Source: Riptortus pedestris (lineage: Eukaryota; Arthropoda; Insecta; Hemiptera; Alydidae). Taken from it: a DNA stretch of 64,000 bases. Location: NCBI GenBank assembly GCA_019009955.1, contig CM032230.1, forward strand, positions 22,222,501-22,286,500, written 5' to 3'. The translations under genes and the position numbers were made by a program. Below, piece after piece: positions 10,142-20,556 of the stretch. The stretch's first letter is position 1. Every line of letters begins with the position of its first letter. Below the pieces are notes generated by a model. It was given only the letters and a program-made list of their open reading frames with translations, made no database searches and was not told the DNA's origin.

Positions 10142-10180
10142 TAAATTTTCAAAACAACCCCCATCAAACCTTTCCCACCA
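10062..10180 (-). mobile_element. Family A scrap with CA/TA tract
   Basis: TTTGGTTGTATAAAATTTTTCGATC is followed by CA and TA repeats (10086-10141) and a family A C-rich block. The microsatellite sits at the CGGACGTA site, not at its usual place. Confidence 0.55.
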
Positions 10181-10829
10181 TTCCAAGTGTTCTTTTTCAG
10201 AAATCAATAAATATAATCTGTAGTGTTGCGTGAAACGAGTAAACAACTGCTTAAAACATATGCTGAATAGAACGTAAAATCTAAATTGATTTTTGAAACA
10301 TTAAAATCTGAAACATTTTTGCATTGAACAAATGACATGAAACACCGATGAAATATTTGCATTACCTATTCACTCTCGAGACCACGGAAGTGGCAAGTTA
10401 CTGAAGACTGAACACAAAAAAAATATATATGTATATCGCTTAGTATTTGTAGCACATACTCGTGAGTCGTTTGCTAAAAAGAAGATAACCTCGCGGTATA
10501 AAAATACCAGATGTTTTTAAAATGTAGCTAGTAAAAAAATTACAACGGCGAGTGCTAAAGTTTTTATCTGGTGTCTCGTGCTAGCTGCAGCTGAGTTATG
10601 TTTTGTGTTAGATGCGACTGCCTTAAGTGACTGTGTAAACTGTACCATTGTAAATAGTGAAAAAAGACTTCTTAGTTGTAAATATGTCATCCCTAAGAAG
10701 TTACTTATTTAATTGTTAATAAAATACATGTTGTGAAATAGGATTAAAAATAAATAGTATTTGCAATATTAGTCATATAACACAAGTTGAACAAATTCAT
10801 AATAGAAATTTTGGACGTATTGTATATAC
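10181..10829. other. Unassigned stretch
   Basis: 10664-10704 contains a weak hairpin (ACTTCTTAG..CTAAGAAGT). No repeat family or domain recognised. Confidence 0.35.
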
Positions 10830-11156
10830 ATATGCCCTTTTAAAGTACCGATTTCAGCTATTACGAACTTGATCCGTAATTTTACATAATTAATTATTAT
10901 TTATTAACGTCCACTGTTTTGCAACTTAGGCTAATTGGGACGGGTTATCTACAGGTTACCACCCTTTTCTAGCCAGGGTGGGATTTTAGGTGTTATTTAA
11001 TTACTTTCGTCACTAAATAATTTCCTTTGCCCAGCGAGAATCGAACTCGCCACTCTAGTTTTACCATGTGAGATAAAGGTCAACGCTTTAACTCGCATGG
11101 CTAACCTGAGCCCCCAAATTTTACATAAACAAGAATATAGTTTTGGTAACGATCAA
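10830..11156 (-). mobile_element. Family A fragment interrupted by a SINE
   Basis: GTACCGATTTCAGCTATTACG and CTTGATCC (10848-10875) continue after the SINE with GAATATAGTTTTGGTAACG and ATCAAACAAA (11131-11160). It is then cut by repeat C. Confidence 0.7.
10889..11116 (-). mobile_element. tRNA-derived SINE, full length with target duplication
   Basis: The most complete copy of the family. On the minus strand: head GGGGCTCAGGTTAGCC, A-box region AGTTAAAGCG, B box GAGTTCGATTCTCGC, body, and tail ending TTAATAAATAATAATT. It is flanked by AATTTTACATAA on the left (10879-10890) and the same 12 bases on the right (11116-11127), a clear target-site duplication inside family A. Confidence 0.9.
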
Positions 11157-11588
11157 ACAAAAGTATGAAACGATACAGCGTTTTTATATATGTAGCAGCT
11201 GTGTCCTGCGATTGCGTTGCCCCTGGTTACCAATTACCCCACTCTCCTATAAAAAAGTTTAAACAGTGAGTTACAAGTCTCATGCAGTAGAAGTAAAAGC
11301 CACGCCCTTTTTGTTTTTAGCAGAATATTACTGTGAACTGCAACAGCCGAGCATCAACTACAGATCATCAAGCCAGCAAAACTGCCAGTTTTAACTGAAA
11401 CTAAGTTTATAAGAGTCGGTATCGATAAGTAAAAATCCATTTATTTTACAGATACCGGCCAGCAATGAAAACCTCATTTTTAACCTTTTGTTTTCTGCAT
11501 CAATTCGGCCACAGGAATGCCTCACTGTAACCTCCTACTTTATACTTCACCAACCTGGAAAGTGACTTGGCGGACAGTAATTGTTTTC
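11157..11588 (+). repeat. Repeat C, gene-like module (copy 1)
   Basis: This is about 430 bp, repeated in inverted orientation at 18826-19270. It holds a TATA-box-like CCTATAAAAAAG (about 11249) and a stretch like a 5' untranslated exon. A pyrimidine-rich TTTATTTTACAG (11441-11452) resembles a splice acceptor, and an ATG at 11466 opens MKTSFLTFCFL..., 21 codons. That peptide looks like a secretory signal. The donor for any intron is not clear. Both copies keep the same peptide; one codon differs synonymously. I read it as a captured host promoter and first exons, or a small element carrying a promoter; the parent gene is unknown. Confidence 0.5.
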
Positions 11589-11599
11589 ATGTTTCAGTG

Positions 11600-11722
11600 G
11601 TTTTAATATTTTGAAGTTTTGTTATTATCTTTTTATTTGATATTAATCAGAATATAATGATATTTATTTCTTTGGAGTAAAGATTTTCTTTATTTTAGGG
11701 AACACCTTCTGAACACTAAAAT
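11600..11722 (+). repeat. Repeat F, second copy
   Basis: Diverged match to 265-378, including TTTGGAGTAAAGATTTTCTT and AGGGAACACC. Confidence 0.45.
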
Positions 11723-11734
11723 CAGACCCCTATG

Positions 11735-11990
11735 TACATATTAGCGGACCCGACAGACGTTGTCCTGGATGATTTCAAGCTATGAGGATATTAAATTTAA
11801 TATTATGTTAAGAACAAAAGCAACTTTTAATAACACAAAAAAAACAGCTTCTGTAATGTACACGTTTGCCTAAAAACAAATAGAAAATGAAATATAGCGA
11901 ATTTTCGAATTCAGGTCTCCCTTATAAACCCCCACACCTGTTCGAACCTAAAAAATATTAATATAGCTAATATTCATGGAAGAATTAATG
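11735..11990 (+). repeat. Repeat E, 5' and middle part
   Basis: It begins AGCGGACCCGACAGACGTTG and continues with AACAAATAGAAAATGAAATA, CTCCCTTATAAACCCCC and ATATTAATATAGC. The later blocks match 1-165 and 62185-62640; the head is seen only here. Confidence 0.55.
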
Positions 11991-12006
11991 CTAATTTACA
12001 TATAGA

Positions 12007-13577
12007 GTTTAGTTAAGTTCGGTTTATCAATCGTTCGGCGTTTTGTTAAGTTCGGTTCATCATTCGTTCGGAGTTTTGTTAAGTTCGGTTCATCAATCGT
12101 TAGGAATTTTGTTAAGTTCGGTTCATCAATCGTTAGGAGTTTTGTTAAGTTCGGTTCATCAATCGTTAGGAGTTTTGTTAAGTTCGGTTCAACAATCGTT
12201 ATGAGTTTTGTTAAGTTCGGTTCAACAATCGTTATGAGTTTTGTTAAGTTCGGTTCAACAATCGTTATGAGTTTTGTTAAGTTCGGTTCATCAATCGTTA
12301 GGAGTTTTGTTAATTTCGGTTCATCAATCGTTAGGAGTTTTGTTAAGTTCGGTTCATCAATTGTTAGTTTTGTTAAGTTCGGTTTCAATCGTTAGGAGTT
12401 TTGGTTCATCAATCGTTAGGAGTTTTGTTAAGTTCGGTTCATCAATCGTTATGAGTTTTGTTAAGTTCGGTTTATCAATCGTTAGGAGTTTTGTTAAGTT
12501 CGGTTCATCAATCGTTAGTTTTGTTAAGTTCGGTTCATCAATCGTTAGGAGTTTTGTTAAGTTCGGTTCATCAATCGTTAGTTTTGTTAAGTTCGGTTCA
12601 TCAATCGTTAGGAGTTTTGTTAAGTTCGGTTCATCAATCGTTAGGAGTTTTGTTAAGTTCGGTTCATCAATCGTTAGGAGTTTTGTTAAGTTCGGTTCAT
12701 CAATCGTTAGGAGTTTTGTTAAGTTCGGTTCATCAATCGTTAGGAGTTTTGTTAAGTTCGGTTTATCAATCGTTCGGAGTTTTGTTAAGGTCGGTTCATC
12801 AATCGTTAGTTTTGTTAAGTTCGGTCCATCAATCGTTCGGAGTTATGTTAAGTTCGGTTCATCAATCGTTAGGAGTTTTGTTAAGTTCGGTTTATCAATC
12901 GTTCGGAGTTTTGTTAAGGTCGGTTCATCAATCGTTAGTTTTGTTAAGTTCGGTCCATCAATTGTTAGTTTTGTTCGGTTCATCAATCGTTCGGAATTTT
13001 GTTAAGTTCGGTTCATCATTCGTTCGGAGTTTTGTTAAGTTCGGTTCATCAATCGTTAGGAGTTTTGTTAAGTTCGGTTCATCAATCGTTAGGAGTTTTG
13101 TTAAGTTCGGTTCATCAATCGTTAGGAGTTTTGTTAAGTTCGGTTCATCAATCGTTAGTTTTGTTAAGTTCGGTTCATCAATCGTTAGGAGTTTTGTTAA
13201 GTTCGGTTTATCAATCGTTAGGAGTTTTGTTAAGGTCGGTTCATCAATCGTTAGGAGTTTTGTTAAGTTCGGTTTATCAATCGTTAGTTTTGTTAAGTTC
13301 GGTTCATCAATCGTTAGGAGTTTTAAGTTCGGTTCATCAATCGTTAGGAGTTTTGTTAAGTTCGGTTCATCAATCGTTAGTTTTGTTAAGTTCGGTTCAT
13401 CAATCGTTATGAGTTTTGTTAAGTTCGGTTTATCAATCGTTCGGAGTTTTGTTAAGGTCGGTTCATCAATCGTTAGTTTTGTTAAGTTCGGTCCATCAAT
13501 CGTTCGGAGTTATGTTAAGTTCGGTTCATCAATCGTTAGGAGTTTTGTTCAGTTCGGTTCATCACTAGTTAGGAGAG
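12007..13577 (+). repeat. 33-bp minisatellite array
   Basis: Close to fifty tandem units. The common unit is GTTCATCAATCGTTAGGAG plus TTTTGTTAAGTTCG (33 bp). A frequent variant lacks 3 bases (30 bp), so the period stays a multiple of three. Two plus frames (SSIVRSFVKFG and VHQSLGVLLSS repeats) and one minus frame (EPNLTKLLTID) therefore stay open over hundreds of bases. A 129-bp higher-order block of four units (33+30+33+33) occurs at 12761-12889, in part from 12890, and again at 13428-13556. I treat the open frames as a by-product of period and composition, not as a gene. Confidence 0.95.
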
Positions 13578-13583
13578 TGAGTG

Positions 13584-13585
<2 letters not shown>

Positions 13586-13651
<66 letters not shown>

Positions 13652-13672
13652 TTCCGAACGGACCTCATGGGT
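13586..13672 (-). mobile_element. Family A scrap with long TA tract
   Basis: The TA run (13589-13648) is followed by CCGAACGGACCTCAT, the family A sequence that flanks the tract. The minisatellite joins directly at the tract's other side, where the core should be. Confidence 0.6.
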
Positions 13673-13765
13673 ACTATCTTTTTTTTAACGCGTTGGCGAT
13701 TGAACGTGTGGGAAGAAGGCGGGGGGTTGAGTGTGGGGAGGAAAAGGGGAAAAAGACACAAAAGA

Positions 13766-13806
<41 letters not shown>

Positions 13807-14267
13807 AAGAGAAAGAGTCGCACAAGAGACATAGATAAGAGAGAGAAAGGAGATATCTTTCTGACAGTCAATAGGAAACCGAAGGCAGAGGAAAGCTTGC
13901 TCAACTGAATTCTTTAGCTAGTTCACCTGAATTCCGCCCTTGTCACCCAGCTCCACTACATCCATTATTAATAAAGATTGCTCAGGAAAAATATTAAAAA
14001 GTGCCTTAAGTAATTGCAAAAGAAAAAAAAAGTCTGAGTCAACCCTTGAAAGTAAAGAGAAATTAAAATGCTAGTATGAATTACAAATACAATATTAACG
14101 AATAATTTAATTAAACACAAATATTTGTCCTAATATGCTATTTATTTAAGGAACATCAGAAATTAATACTGGTGCCATTTTTTTCTGGTAATCATAAATC
14201 ACAAACACTCCATTCCTTCAAACTTGAGTGTGTGTGTGTGTGTGTGGTTTACAATAGAAAATATATA
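13673..14267. other. Purine-rich then AT-rich stretch
   Basis: 13700-13855 is strongly purine-rich with a GA microsatellite at 13769-13802; open frames there are low-complexity. 13960-14230 has no recognised feature apart from a GT run at 14228-14246. Confidence 0.4.
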
Positions 14268-14905
14268 CAGGCAACACTACCGTGAATTTTAAGTGAATAA
14301 ATACAAACGGTAATGAGAAATCTTTCAGTCAGTATACAATAAAAGTTAATACAATTAATAAATTGTAAATAAACAGGCTAGCCAACCTTGTTGCGCAGAA
14401 TAGTTAGATGGACCGGAAAGCCAAACGATTAATGAAATATATCTGAATATAATATATTAATTTTATTCAAAACAATTTACTAAAGCTAGGCTGTAATTTG
14501 TAATGAATCAGAATCAGTTTTATCTCAATCACTCAAATTTTAGTAATCCAAGAACAAAAGAAGGGTGAGAGGGGGGGGGGGGTCAACAAAATATACTTGC
14601 AGATATCTCAAAGAAAAAGTTCAATAAAAACAATATTTGGTATTATATTATACTTGTAATGAAGTAGTTCATGATATAACAGCTTGTTGTTAATACGACA
14701 GTAGTAGAAGTGGGGGTTTACTGGAAACGGAAAACTATAAAATCCAAATATCTCGGTTAATTATACGGAAACTATGTAAAGAATAATATTTATAGTAAAT
14801 TTAATTTGCAATATTATTCTATTTTTCGATCCGACGTATAGTAACAGAGATATGAATTTTCGAGATTCCTTCCTCCGGGTCCGATTTCAGCCATTAGCGA
14901 ACATC
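14268..14905 (-). mobile_element. Family A, long subfamily, missing both ends
   Basis: It carries long-subfamily landmarks: ACACTACCGTGAATTTTAAG, AATGAATCAGAATCAG, a G12 run (14571-14582), GTAGAAGTGGGGGTTTAC, then the core to CCATTAGCGAAC. It stops before the TA tract and lacks the 3' hairpin. Confidence 0.75.
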
Positions 14906-15236
14906 ACTCTATTAGTTCTAAATGACAATAAATCAATAGGAAGATGAGTAGATTGTTTGCAGTCAGAGTACCATAACCAGTCAGAGTCGTTAAGGTTCAT
15001 CAGAGAAACTTGCATTCAACGGGGGAGCTGGCAGATACAATCTCAAGCAACTGAAGCCAATACTAAAAATGGCACATTTAAATTCACTCATTATCTCACT
15101 GATTGAGATACTCCTGTAGCCGATAGCAAACTATACCCTATACGTCGGAAATATATATATGTAAGCACATACTGAATAAAACAATTTTTTAATTCTTAAT
15201 TTACAGAAACATTAGACAAGTAGGTTATATAATATT
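14906..15236. other. Unassigned stretch
   Basis: No repeat family or domain recognised. Confidence 0.35.
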
Positions 15237-15587
15237 CTTAACATGTAGGTGTTGGTTTACTGAAAGCCGAAAACTAATAAACGGAAATATCTCTGTTAAT
15301 AATCAAAATGGTGAAAAGATGGAATAGAAATGAAGAATTATAGAACATTACATTTGCGATAAGGTAGGTTCTATCATATATTTTCGATCCGACACAAAGA
15401 AATTTCGAAATTCAAACCCTCTAAAAACCCCCTCCTCCTGGTCAGATTTCAGCCGTTAACGAACTTGATCTTTCTTTTTACGTGAAACAAAATTCGATTA
15501 TGTATCAAGTTTGGCAAAGATAAAAGAAACATTGCGACCGCTAGAGCGGTAACAGACAAATGTGTACATGGATACACACACACAAAC

Positions 15588-15630
<43 letters not shown>

Positions 15631-15720
15631 AAAACAAATTTTTGACAAACCTCATTTTTGTCACCTCCGTAGGATTGATGTAAATTTGAAGAAAAATTTC
15701 GAAAATCCCGTCAAGAGCAG
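15237..15720 (-). mobile_element. Family A, diverged, cut by the next copy
   Basis: From GGTGTTGGTTTACTGAAAG through the core and TA tract (15594-15625) to AAATCCCGTCAAGAGCAGGA. The element at 15724 begins immediately, replacing its 5' terminus. Confidence 0.8.
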
Positions 15721-15723
15721 GAC

Positions 15724-16356
15724 CAAAAGCCCGTCACGCAGGGGCTGCGTAAACTAAGCAGATTTCCCACGTGAAGTTATACAATAGAGAAATCTGCCTA
15801 ATAACAACTGAAGTTGTTAGAAACCTCTAAACCTATTAACGAGGGATGAATAGTTACGGAAACGGCCGCCAGAGCTCTCGGCGGAAAGTCCGAACATAGC
15901 CGATTTGCTGACCACATGCAGAGTAGTAATGCAAATATCTCGGTTAATATTCAAGATAGGGAATAAATGTATATAACAATATTTGTAGTAAATTTAATTG
16001 TCAATAAGATTGATTCTGTACAATTTTTGATCCGACGTACAGTAATGGAGATATTTCGAATTTTCGAAAATCCTTCCCTCTAAACCCCCCCCCTTTCCCA
16101 CTGGTCCGATTTCAGCCGTAAACGAACTTGATCTTTCTATTTACATAAAACGACCAAATATCGATTTTGGTAACGATCAAACAAAAATTGCGACCGCTAG
16201 AGCGGTAACAGACAAATATATATATACAGTTTTGAACGGACCTCATTTTCGTCATCTACTAGGTAGGATCGATGGACATTTGAAGAAAAATTTCGAAAAT
16301 TCCGTCATGAGTACAACCTCAATAGCTGATTTCCTTTAAGGGAAATCTGCTAAAAA
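15724..16356 (-). mobile_element. Family A, full-length copy
   Basis: The plus strand starts AAAAGCCCGTCACGCAGGGG and ends TTTAAGGGAAATCTGCTAAAA. It holds the block CGGCCGCCAGAGCTCTCGG (middle subfamily), the core and only a short TA run (16217-16226). Confidence 0.9.
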
Positions 16357-16865
16357 AGAAATTATGATACGCAATAATATATAACAACACGCATTCAAGA
16401 ACGACTAACTTCGAATACGAGAGGAGGAACATTGGTGTCATAAATAAGGCATATAACATACACACACACACACATTGTGTTTAAGGTTTAAACTAATCAC
16501 GCACACACACAATGTCGATGCTGTCCAAAAGCGGAATTTGATAACACGTTTTAAAAGCATACTGAGGATTCATACTCAAGACTAATTCATAACAGATACT
16601 AAGGATTTATCTGTAAACGGATTGATCAGACGTCAAACGTTAAGACATCCCTGTGATGGCCTTTAGTGTTGAATGAATGAAACAGCTAAATATCGAGTAT
16701 GGCATAGAACAAATAAACGTAAAATCTTAAATAATGAAGTCATCACACGATTCTCTAAGTACACCATCTAGTAACTACCTGTTGATTTACAAATTAGGTG
16801 GGTAAGCTACAAATAAATACATTCAACCTCAAATTAATGCATGGGCCAAACAGATTAGGTTAGCT
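16357..16865. other. Unassigned stretch
   Basis: Contains CA runs at 16459-16474 and 16502-16511. No repeat family or domain recognised. Confidence 0.35.
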
Positions 16866-17200
16866 AGCAAATCTATATAATAAATTTAATATGCAATAAG
16901 TTTGATTCTATACAAGTTTCCAATCCAACGTATAGTAACGGAGATACATGGAATAATTGAAATTTCACTCCTACCACTTGACCTATTTAATCAATTAACG
17001 AACTTGACCTTTGGTTTTCATGAAACGCGTTTCTATTATGTTTGATATCGATTAAACAAAAATTGCGACCGATAGAGGTAAGAGGCAAGTATAAATATAG
17101 TTTTGAATGGAAATCATTGTCGTCATCTTTTGATATGATCGATGGACATTTGAAGAAATGTTTGGAAAATCGACAACAGTACAGCCTCAATAAGGCAACT
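16866..17200 (-). mobile_element. Family A, diverged, no TA tract
   Basis: TTTAATATGCAATAAG, AACGTATAGTAACGGAGAT, AACAAAAATTGCGACCG and GATCGATGGACATTTGAAG are all present, but the microsatellite is reduced to TATAAATATAG. Both termini are decayed. Confidence 0.75.
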
Positions 17201-17396
17201 TAAGAAGTAAATCGCTTCTTATTAAGCTAAACAAACTTGAGGAACAATCAACAATTATTTGATATACTCTTCATAAAGTAATAATTTTATCATTACAAAT
17301 ATTTAATATTTGCATATAAATATCGAGAAATTACAGCTTAATTTTTTTAAATCGTGAATGTGTAATGAGTTTATTATGGGTTATTGACAATTTTGG
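17201..17396. other. Short AT-rich gap
   Basis: No feature seen. Confidence 0.3.
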
Positions 17397-17900
17397 AATA
17401 TCGTGTCCATGAGTACAACTTCAATAGCTGATTTATTCGAGATGAAATATGCTAAAAGGGAAGAAGGGAGGAATAACAGAACATATTAGCAAGTATCTCG
17501 TGTAGGGTCTGTTGAAAACAAAATTTAGTATTTAAGCTTCAAATAAAGTGGTTTATTATATTAGAGGATTGTTAATGTGACACGAGTAGAAGTGGGGGTT
17601 TGCTTAAGGCTGAAAATGGAAATATCTCGGTATATATTCAAAATAGAGAAGAAGAGTAAATGAGAATATGTATAGTACATTTAATTTGCAATAAGATTGG
17701 TTCTATATTTTTCTGCCCGACGTACAGTAACGTAAATATTTCAAATTTTCAAAACTCTCCTCCATCCAAACGGAATTGAGCATTAGATTCGCACGAAACT
17801 CCTTTATAACACGTTTGGTTTCGATTAAACAAAAAAAAAATTTGAACGGACATCATTTTCGCCTTCTCCTAGGAACGATTCTTAAGAGAAATCTGAGAAA
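17397..17900 (-). mobile_element. Family A, 5' scrap plus long-subfamily copy
   Basis: 17397-17457 is a 5'-end scrap (GAGTACAACTTCAATAGCTG). 17458-17900 is a second copy with ACACGAGTAGAAGTGGGGG, the core, and AACGGACATCATTTTCGCC joined without a TA tract. Confidence 0.7.
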
Positions 17901-18223
17901 TCATCACTATCATCAAGAAGTGCTTCAATATATGCAGAGCGCACTGCAGAGACTTTATCAAACTAAGACGAGCTCTGAAAGTGCAGTCTGTACATATTTT
18001 TAGAGGACAAGGCCTTTTTATTGATCATCAATTGGTTTATCTACCCTCCAGCATCTCGGAAAAATGTTATTGTCACATACTTGGCGTGCTTAAGCTTGTT
18101 TTTTTGGTTATCTGATGTATTTTGGAAATAAACCATACTACTCGAATTATTACGTTCTTTTAAAATAAAGTAAATACGTTAACACGTTAACAATACTTTT
18201 AGTTAGGTATGTACGCATATATA
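17901..18223. other. Repeat B left fragment and unassigned DNA
   Basis: TAGAGGACAAGGCC..ATCAATTGGTTTATC..TCCAGCATCTC (18001-18056) matches the left end of repeat B at 49064-49130. The rest has no recognised feature. Confidence 0.45.
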
Positions 18224-18648
18224 AAAAAGTCCGTCACGCAGGGGCTGCGTAAACTAAGCAGATTTCCCACGTTAAGTTATACAATAGAGAAATCTCCATA
18301 CGAGAGCCGAACAGTTACAAAAGGGCCGAACTAGCTTTTGGCGGGAAACTCAGGCGTCCGTTATCGGCCCAAATTTAAAAAAAATGCAAATAGCTCGGTT
18401 AATATTGCAGATAGAGAATAAATGTATAGAACAATATTTATAGTAAATTTAATTTACAATAAGATTGGTTCTATACAATTTTTTGATCCGACGTATGTTA
18501 ACTGAGATATTTCGGATTTTCGAAAATCCCCCTCCCACAGGTCCGATTTCAGCTGTTAACGAACTTGATCTTTCTTTTTACATAAAACGACTAAATATCG
18601 AGTTTGGTAACGATCAAACAAAAATTGCGACCGCTAGAACGGTAACAG

Positions 18649-18702
<54 letters not shown>

Positions 18703-18828
18703 TTTTGAACGGACCTCATTTTCGTCATCTACTAGGTAGGATCGATGGACATTTGAAGAAAAATTTCGAAAATTCCGTCATGAGTACAACCTCAATAGCT
18801 GATTTCCCTTAAGGGAAATCTGCTAAAA
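18224..18828 (-). mobile_element. Family A, full-length short subfamily (reference copy)
   Basis: Both ends are intact: AAAAGTCCGTCACGCAGGGG on the left and CTTAAGGGAAATCTGCTAAA on the right. The 5' arm AGCAGATTTCCC recurs inverted at 18257-18268, 33 bases inside the 3' edge. Between that arm and the edge lies the hairpin ACGCAG-CCC-CTGCGT. The TA tract is at 18654-18699. The core has CGGTTAATATT and CCCCCTCCCACAGG. Confidence 0.92.
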
Positions 18829-19270
18829 ACAATTACTGTCCGCCAAGTCACTTTCCAGGTTGGTGGAGTATAAAGTGGGAGGTTACAGTGAGGCATTCCT
18901 GTGGCCGAATTGATGCAGAAAACAAAAGGTTAAAAATGACGTTTTCATTGCTGGCCGGTATCTGTAAAATAAAAGGGTTTTTACTTATCGATACCGACTC
19001 TTATAAACTTAGTTTTAAACTTATTTTCAGTTAAAACAGGCAGTTTTGCTGCCTTGATGATCTGTAGTTGATGCTCGGCTGTTGCAGTTCACAGTAATAT
19101 TCTGCTAAATACAAAAAAGGGCGTCGCTTTTACTTCTACTGCATGTGACTATTAACGCAGTGTTTAAACTTTTTTATAGGAGAGTGGGGTAATTGGTAAC
19201 CAGGTGCAACGCAATCGCAGGACACAGCTGCTACATATATAAAAACGCCTTATCGTTTCATACTTTTTTG
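18826..19270 (-). repeat. Repeat C, gene-like module (copy 2)
   Basis: Inverted copy of 11157-11588, inserted right beside the 5' end of the full family A copy. On the minus strand it shows the same TATA-box-like segment, TTTTATTTTACAG acceptor-like run, and ATG opening the same 21-codon peptide MKTSFLTFCFL.... It differs by point changes and a short insertion near AAAATAAGTTTAAAACTAAG. The common edge ACAATTACTGTCCGCC is shared with copy 1. Confidence 0.5.
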
Positions 19271-19342
19271 GTAAGGTAAGGGAGTTTGGTAACGATCAAG
19301 CAAATATAGCGACCACTAGAGCGGTAACAGACAAAAATATAC

Positions 19343-19396
<54 letters not shown>

Positions 19397-19478
19397 GAAC
19401 GGACCTCATTTTCGTCATTTCCTGGGTAGGATCGTTGGACATTTGAAGAAAATTTTCGAAAATCGCGTCATGACTACG
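19271..19478 (-). mobile_element. Family A remnant, 5' half
   Basis: GAGTTTGGTAACGATCAAGC, AGAGCGGTAACAGAC, the TA tract (19344-19390) and TTGAACGGACCTCATTTTCG are intact. Everything 3' of this has been displaced by repeat C. Confidence 0.8.
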
Positions 19479-20084
19479 ATATATAGTATACAATTATGAC
19501 AGTTATACTGTATATACAAATACGTTACAAAATCTAACAGAACGAATAACTAAAATAATTTAATACAGCTAGAAAAACGCATGGCATTTATTACTTTTTA
19601 TTGTTAAACACAATTGAATATGTTTAATACAGTGTAAAAACAAATCATTTTCTTTTGTCTAATTCTCTATTTCTTCAACGCATTTCACTTTACCTCAACG
19701 TCTGTTAATTCAACACTTCTGTATAACAAACGGCCGGAACAATCAATTATGCTAATTTTGAATTAGCTGCAATAAAGAAGAGCTTAAGAAAAAGTAATAT
19801 ACTCAACCTAAGGCATATCCCAGCATTTTTCACCAACCTAAAAAAGAAAAGAAATATGGAATTAATTATTAATTTATTGTAACGTATATTGTATAAAAAA
19901 CAAGACTTGAAATTTAAAATATAAGTAAATTTAATATACTACAAAATAATCTACTACAATTAACTATTAACATAATAAAACAACTCAACCATTGGTAAAT
20001 TATTTATTTCTATAAATGAGTAACGCTTTAAAATGTAAAATCTTTATTTATGCCGTCATCGTACTACGAGTTCATATGTATCTC
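19479..20084. other. Very AT-rich unassigned stretch
   Basis: No repeat family, domain or hairpin recognised. Confidence 0.35.
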
Positions 20085-20382
20085 CCATAATAAATGCCTC
20101 ATCAAAACAATATTTGGCATTTAAGCTTAAAATAAAGAGATCTATAATATAACAGCTTAATAATATGAGACGAGTAGGAGTGGGGGGGTTTTCTGAGGGA
20201 TGAAAATTAAAACTTTCAAATAAATCGGTTAATTCATACGCAATTAAATTTACAATTAGATTGGTTCTACACAATTTTTCGTTCTGACATATAATACCGA
20301 GATATATGTAATTTTCAAAATGCCCCATCTCTAAACCCCCTCGCCTTCCCATGGTCCGATTCCAGCCATTAACGAACTTGAT
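20085..20382 (-). mobile_element. Family A, long subfamily, interrupted
   Basis: AACAATATTTGGCATTTAAGC, GAGTAGGAGTGGGGG, the core and CATTAACGAACTTGATG are present. A plus-strand copy enters at exactly 20383 and the remaining 5' half is not found on the other side. Confidence 0.75.
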
Positions 20383-20521
20383 GTTTTCAGCAGATTTCCT
20401 TGAGGGGAAAATAGCTATTGAGGTCGTACTCATGAAGCGATTTTCGGAAAAGTTCAACAAATGTTCATCAATCCTACCCGGGAGATGACGAAAATGAGGT
20501 CCGTTCAAAATTATGTATATA

Positions 20522-20556
<35 letters not shown>

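Noticed and set aside
12007..13577. CRISPR-like array
   Set aside because: Units are contiguous with no unique spacers, and the context is a eukaryotic repeat landscape.
12274..13834. Long repetitive proteins (up to 458 codons) on the plus strand and 130 codons on minus
   Set aside because: Three frames are open at once because the minisatellite period is a multiple of three and the unit lacks stops in those frames. The longest one runs on into TA and GA microsatellites.
13549..13904. Several open frames rich in IY, LS or RE
   Set aside because: Pure translations of TA and GA microsatellites.
18465..18812. Open frame of 115 codons with VLYNF..GPISAVNELDL..IATARTVTDK, seen again at 3011, 9795 and elsewhere
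   Set aside because: It is the translation of family A in one orientation, differs in frame between copies, and passes through the TA microsatellite as IYIYIY. No selection on the frame is visible.
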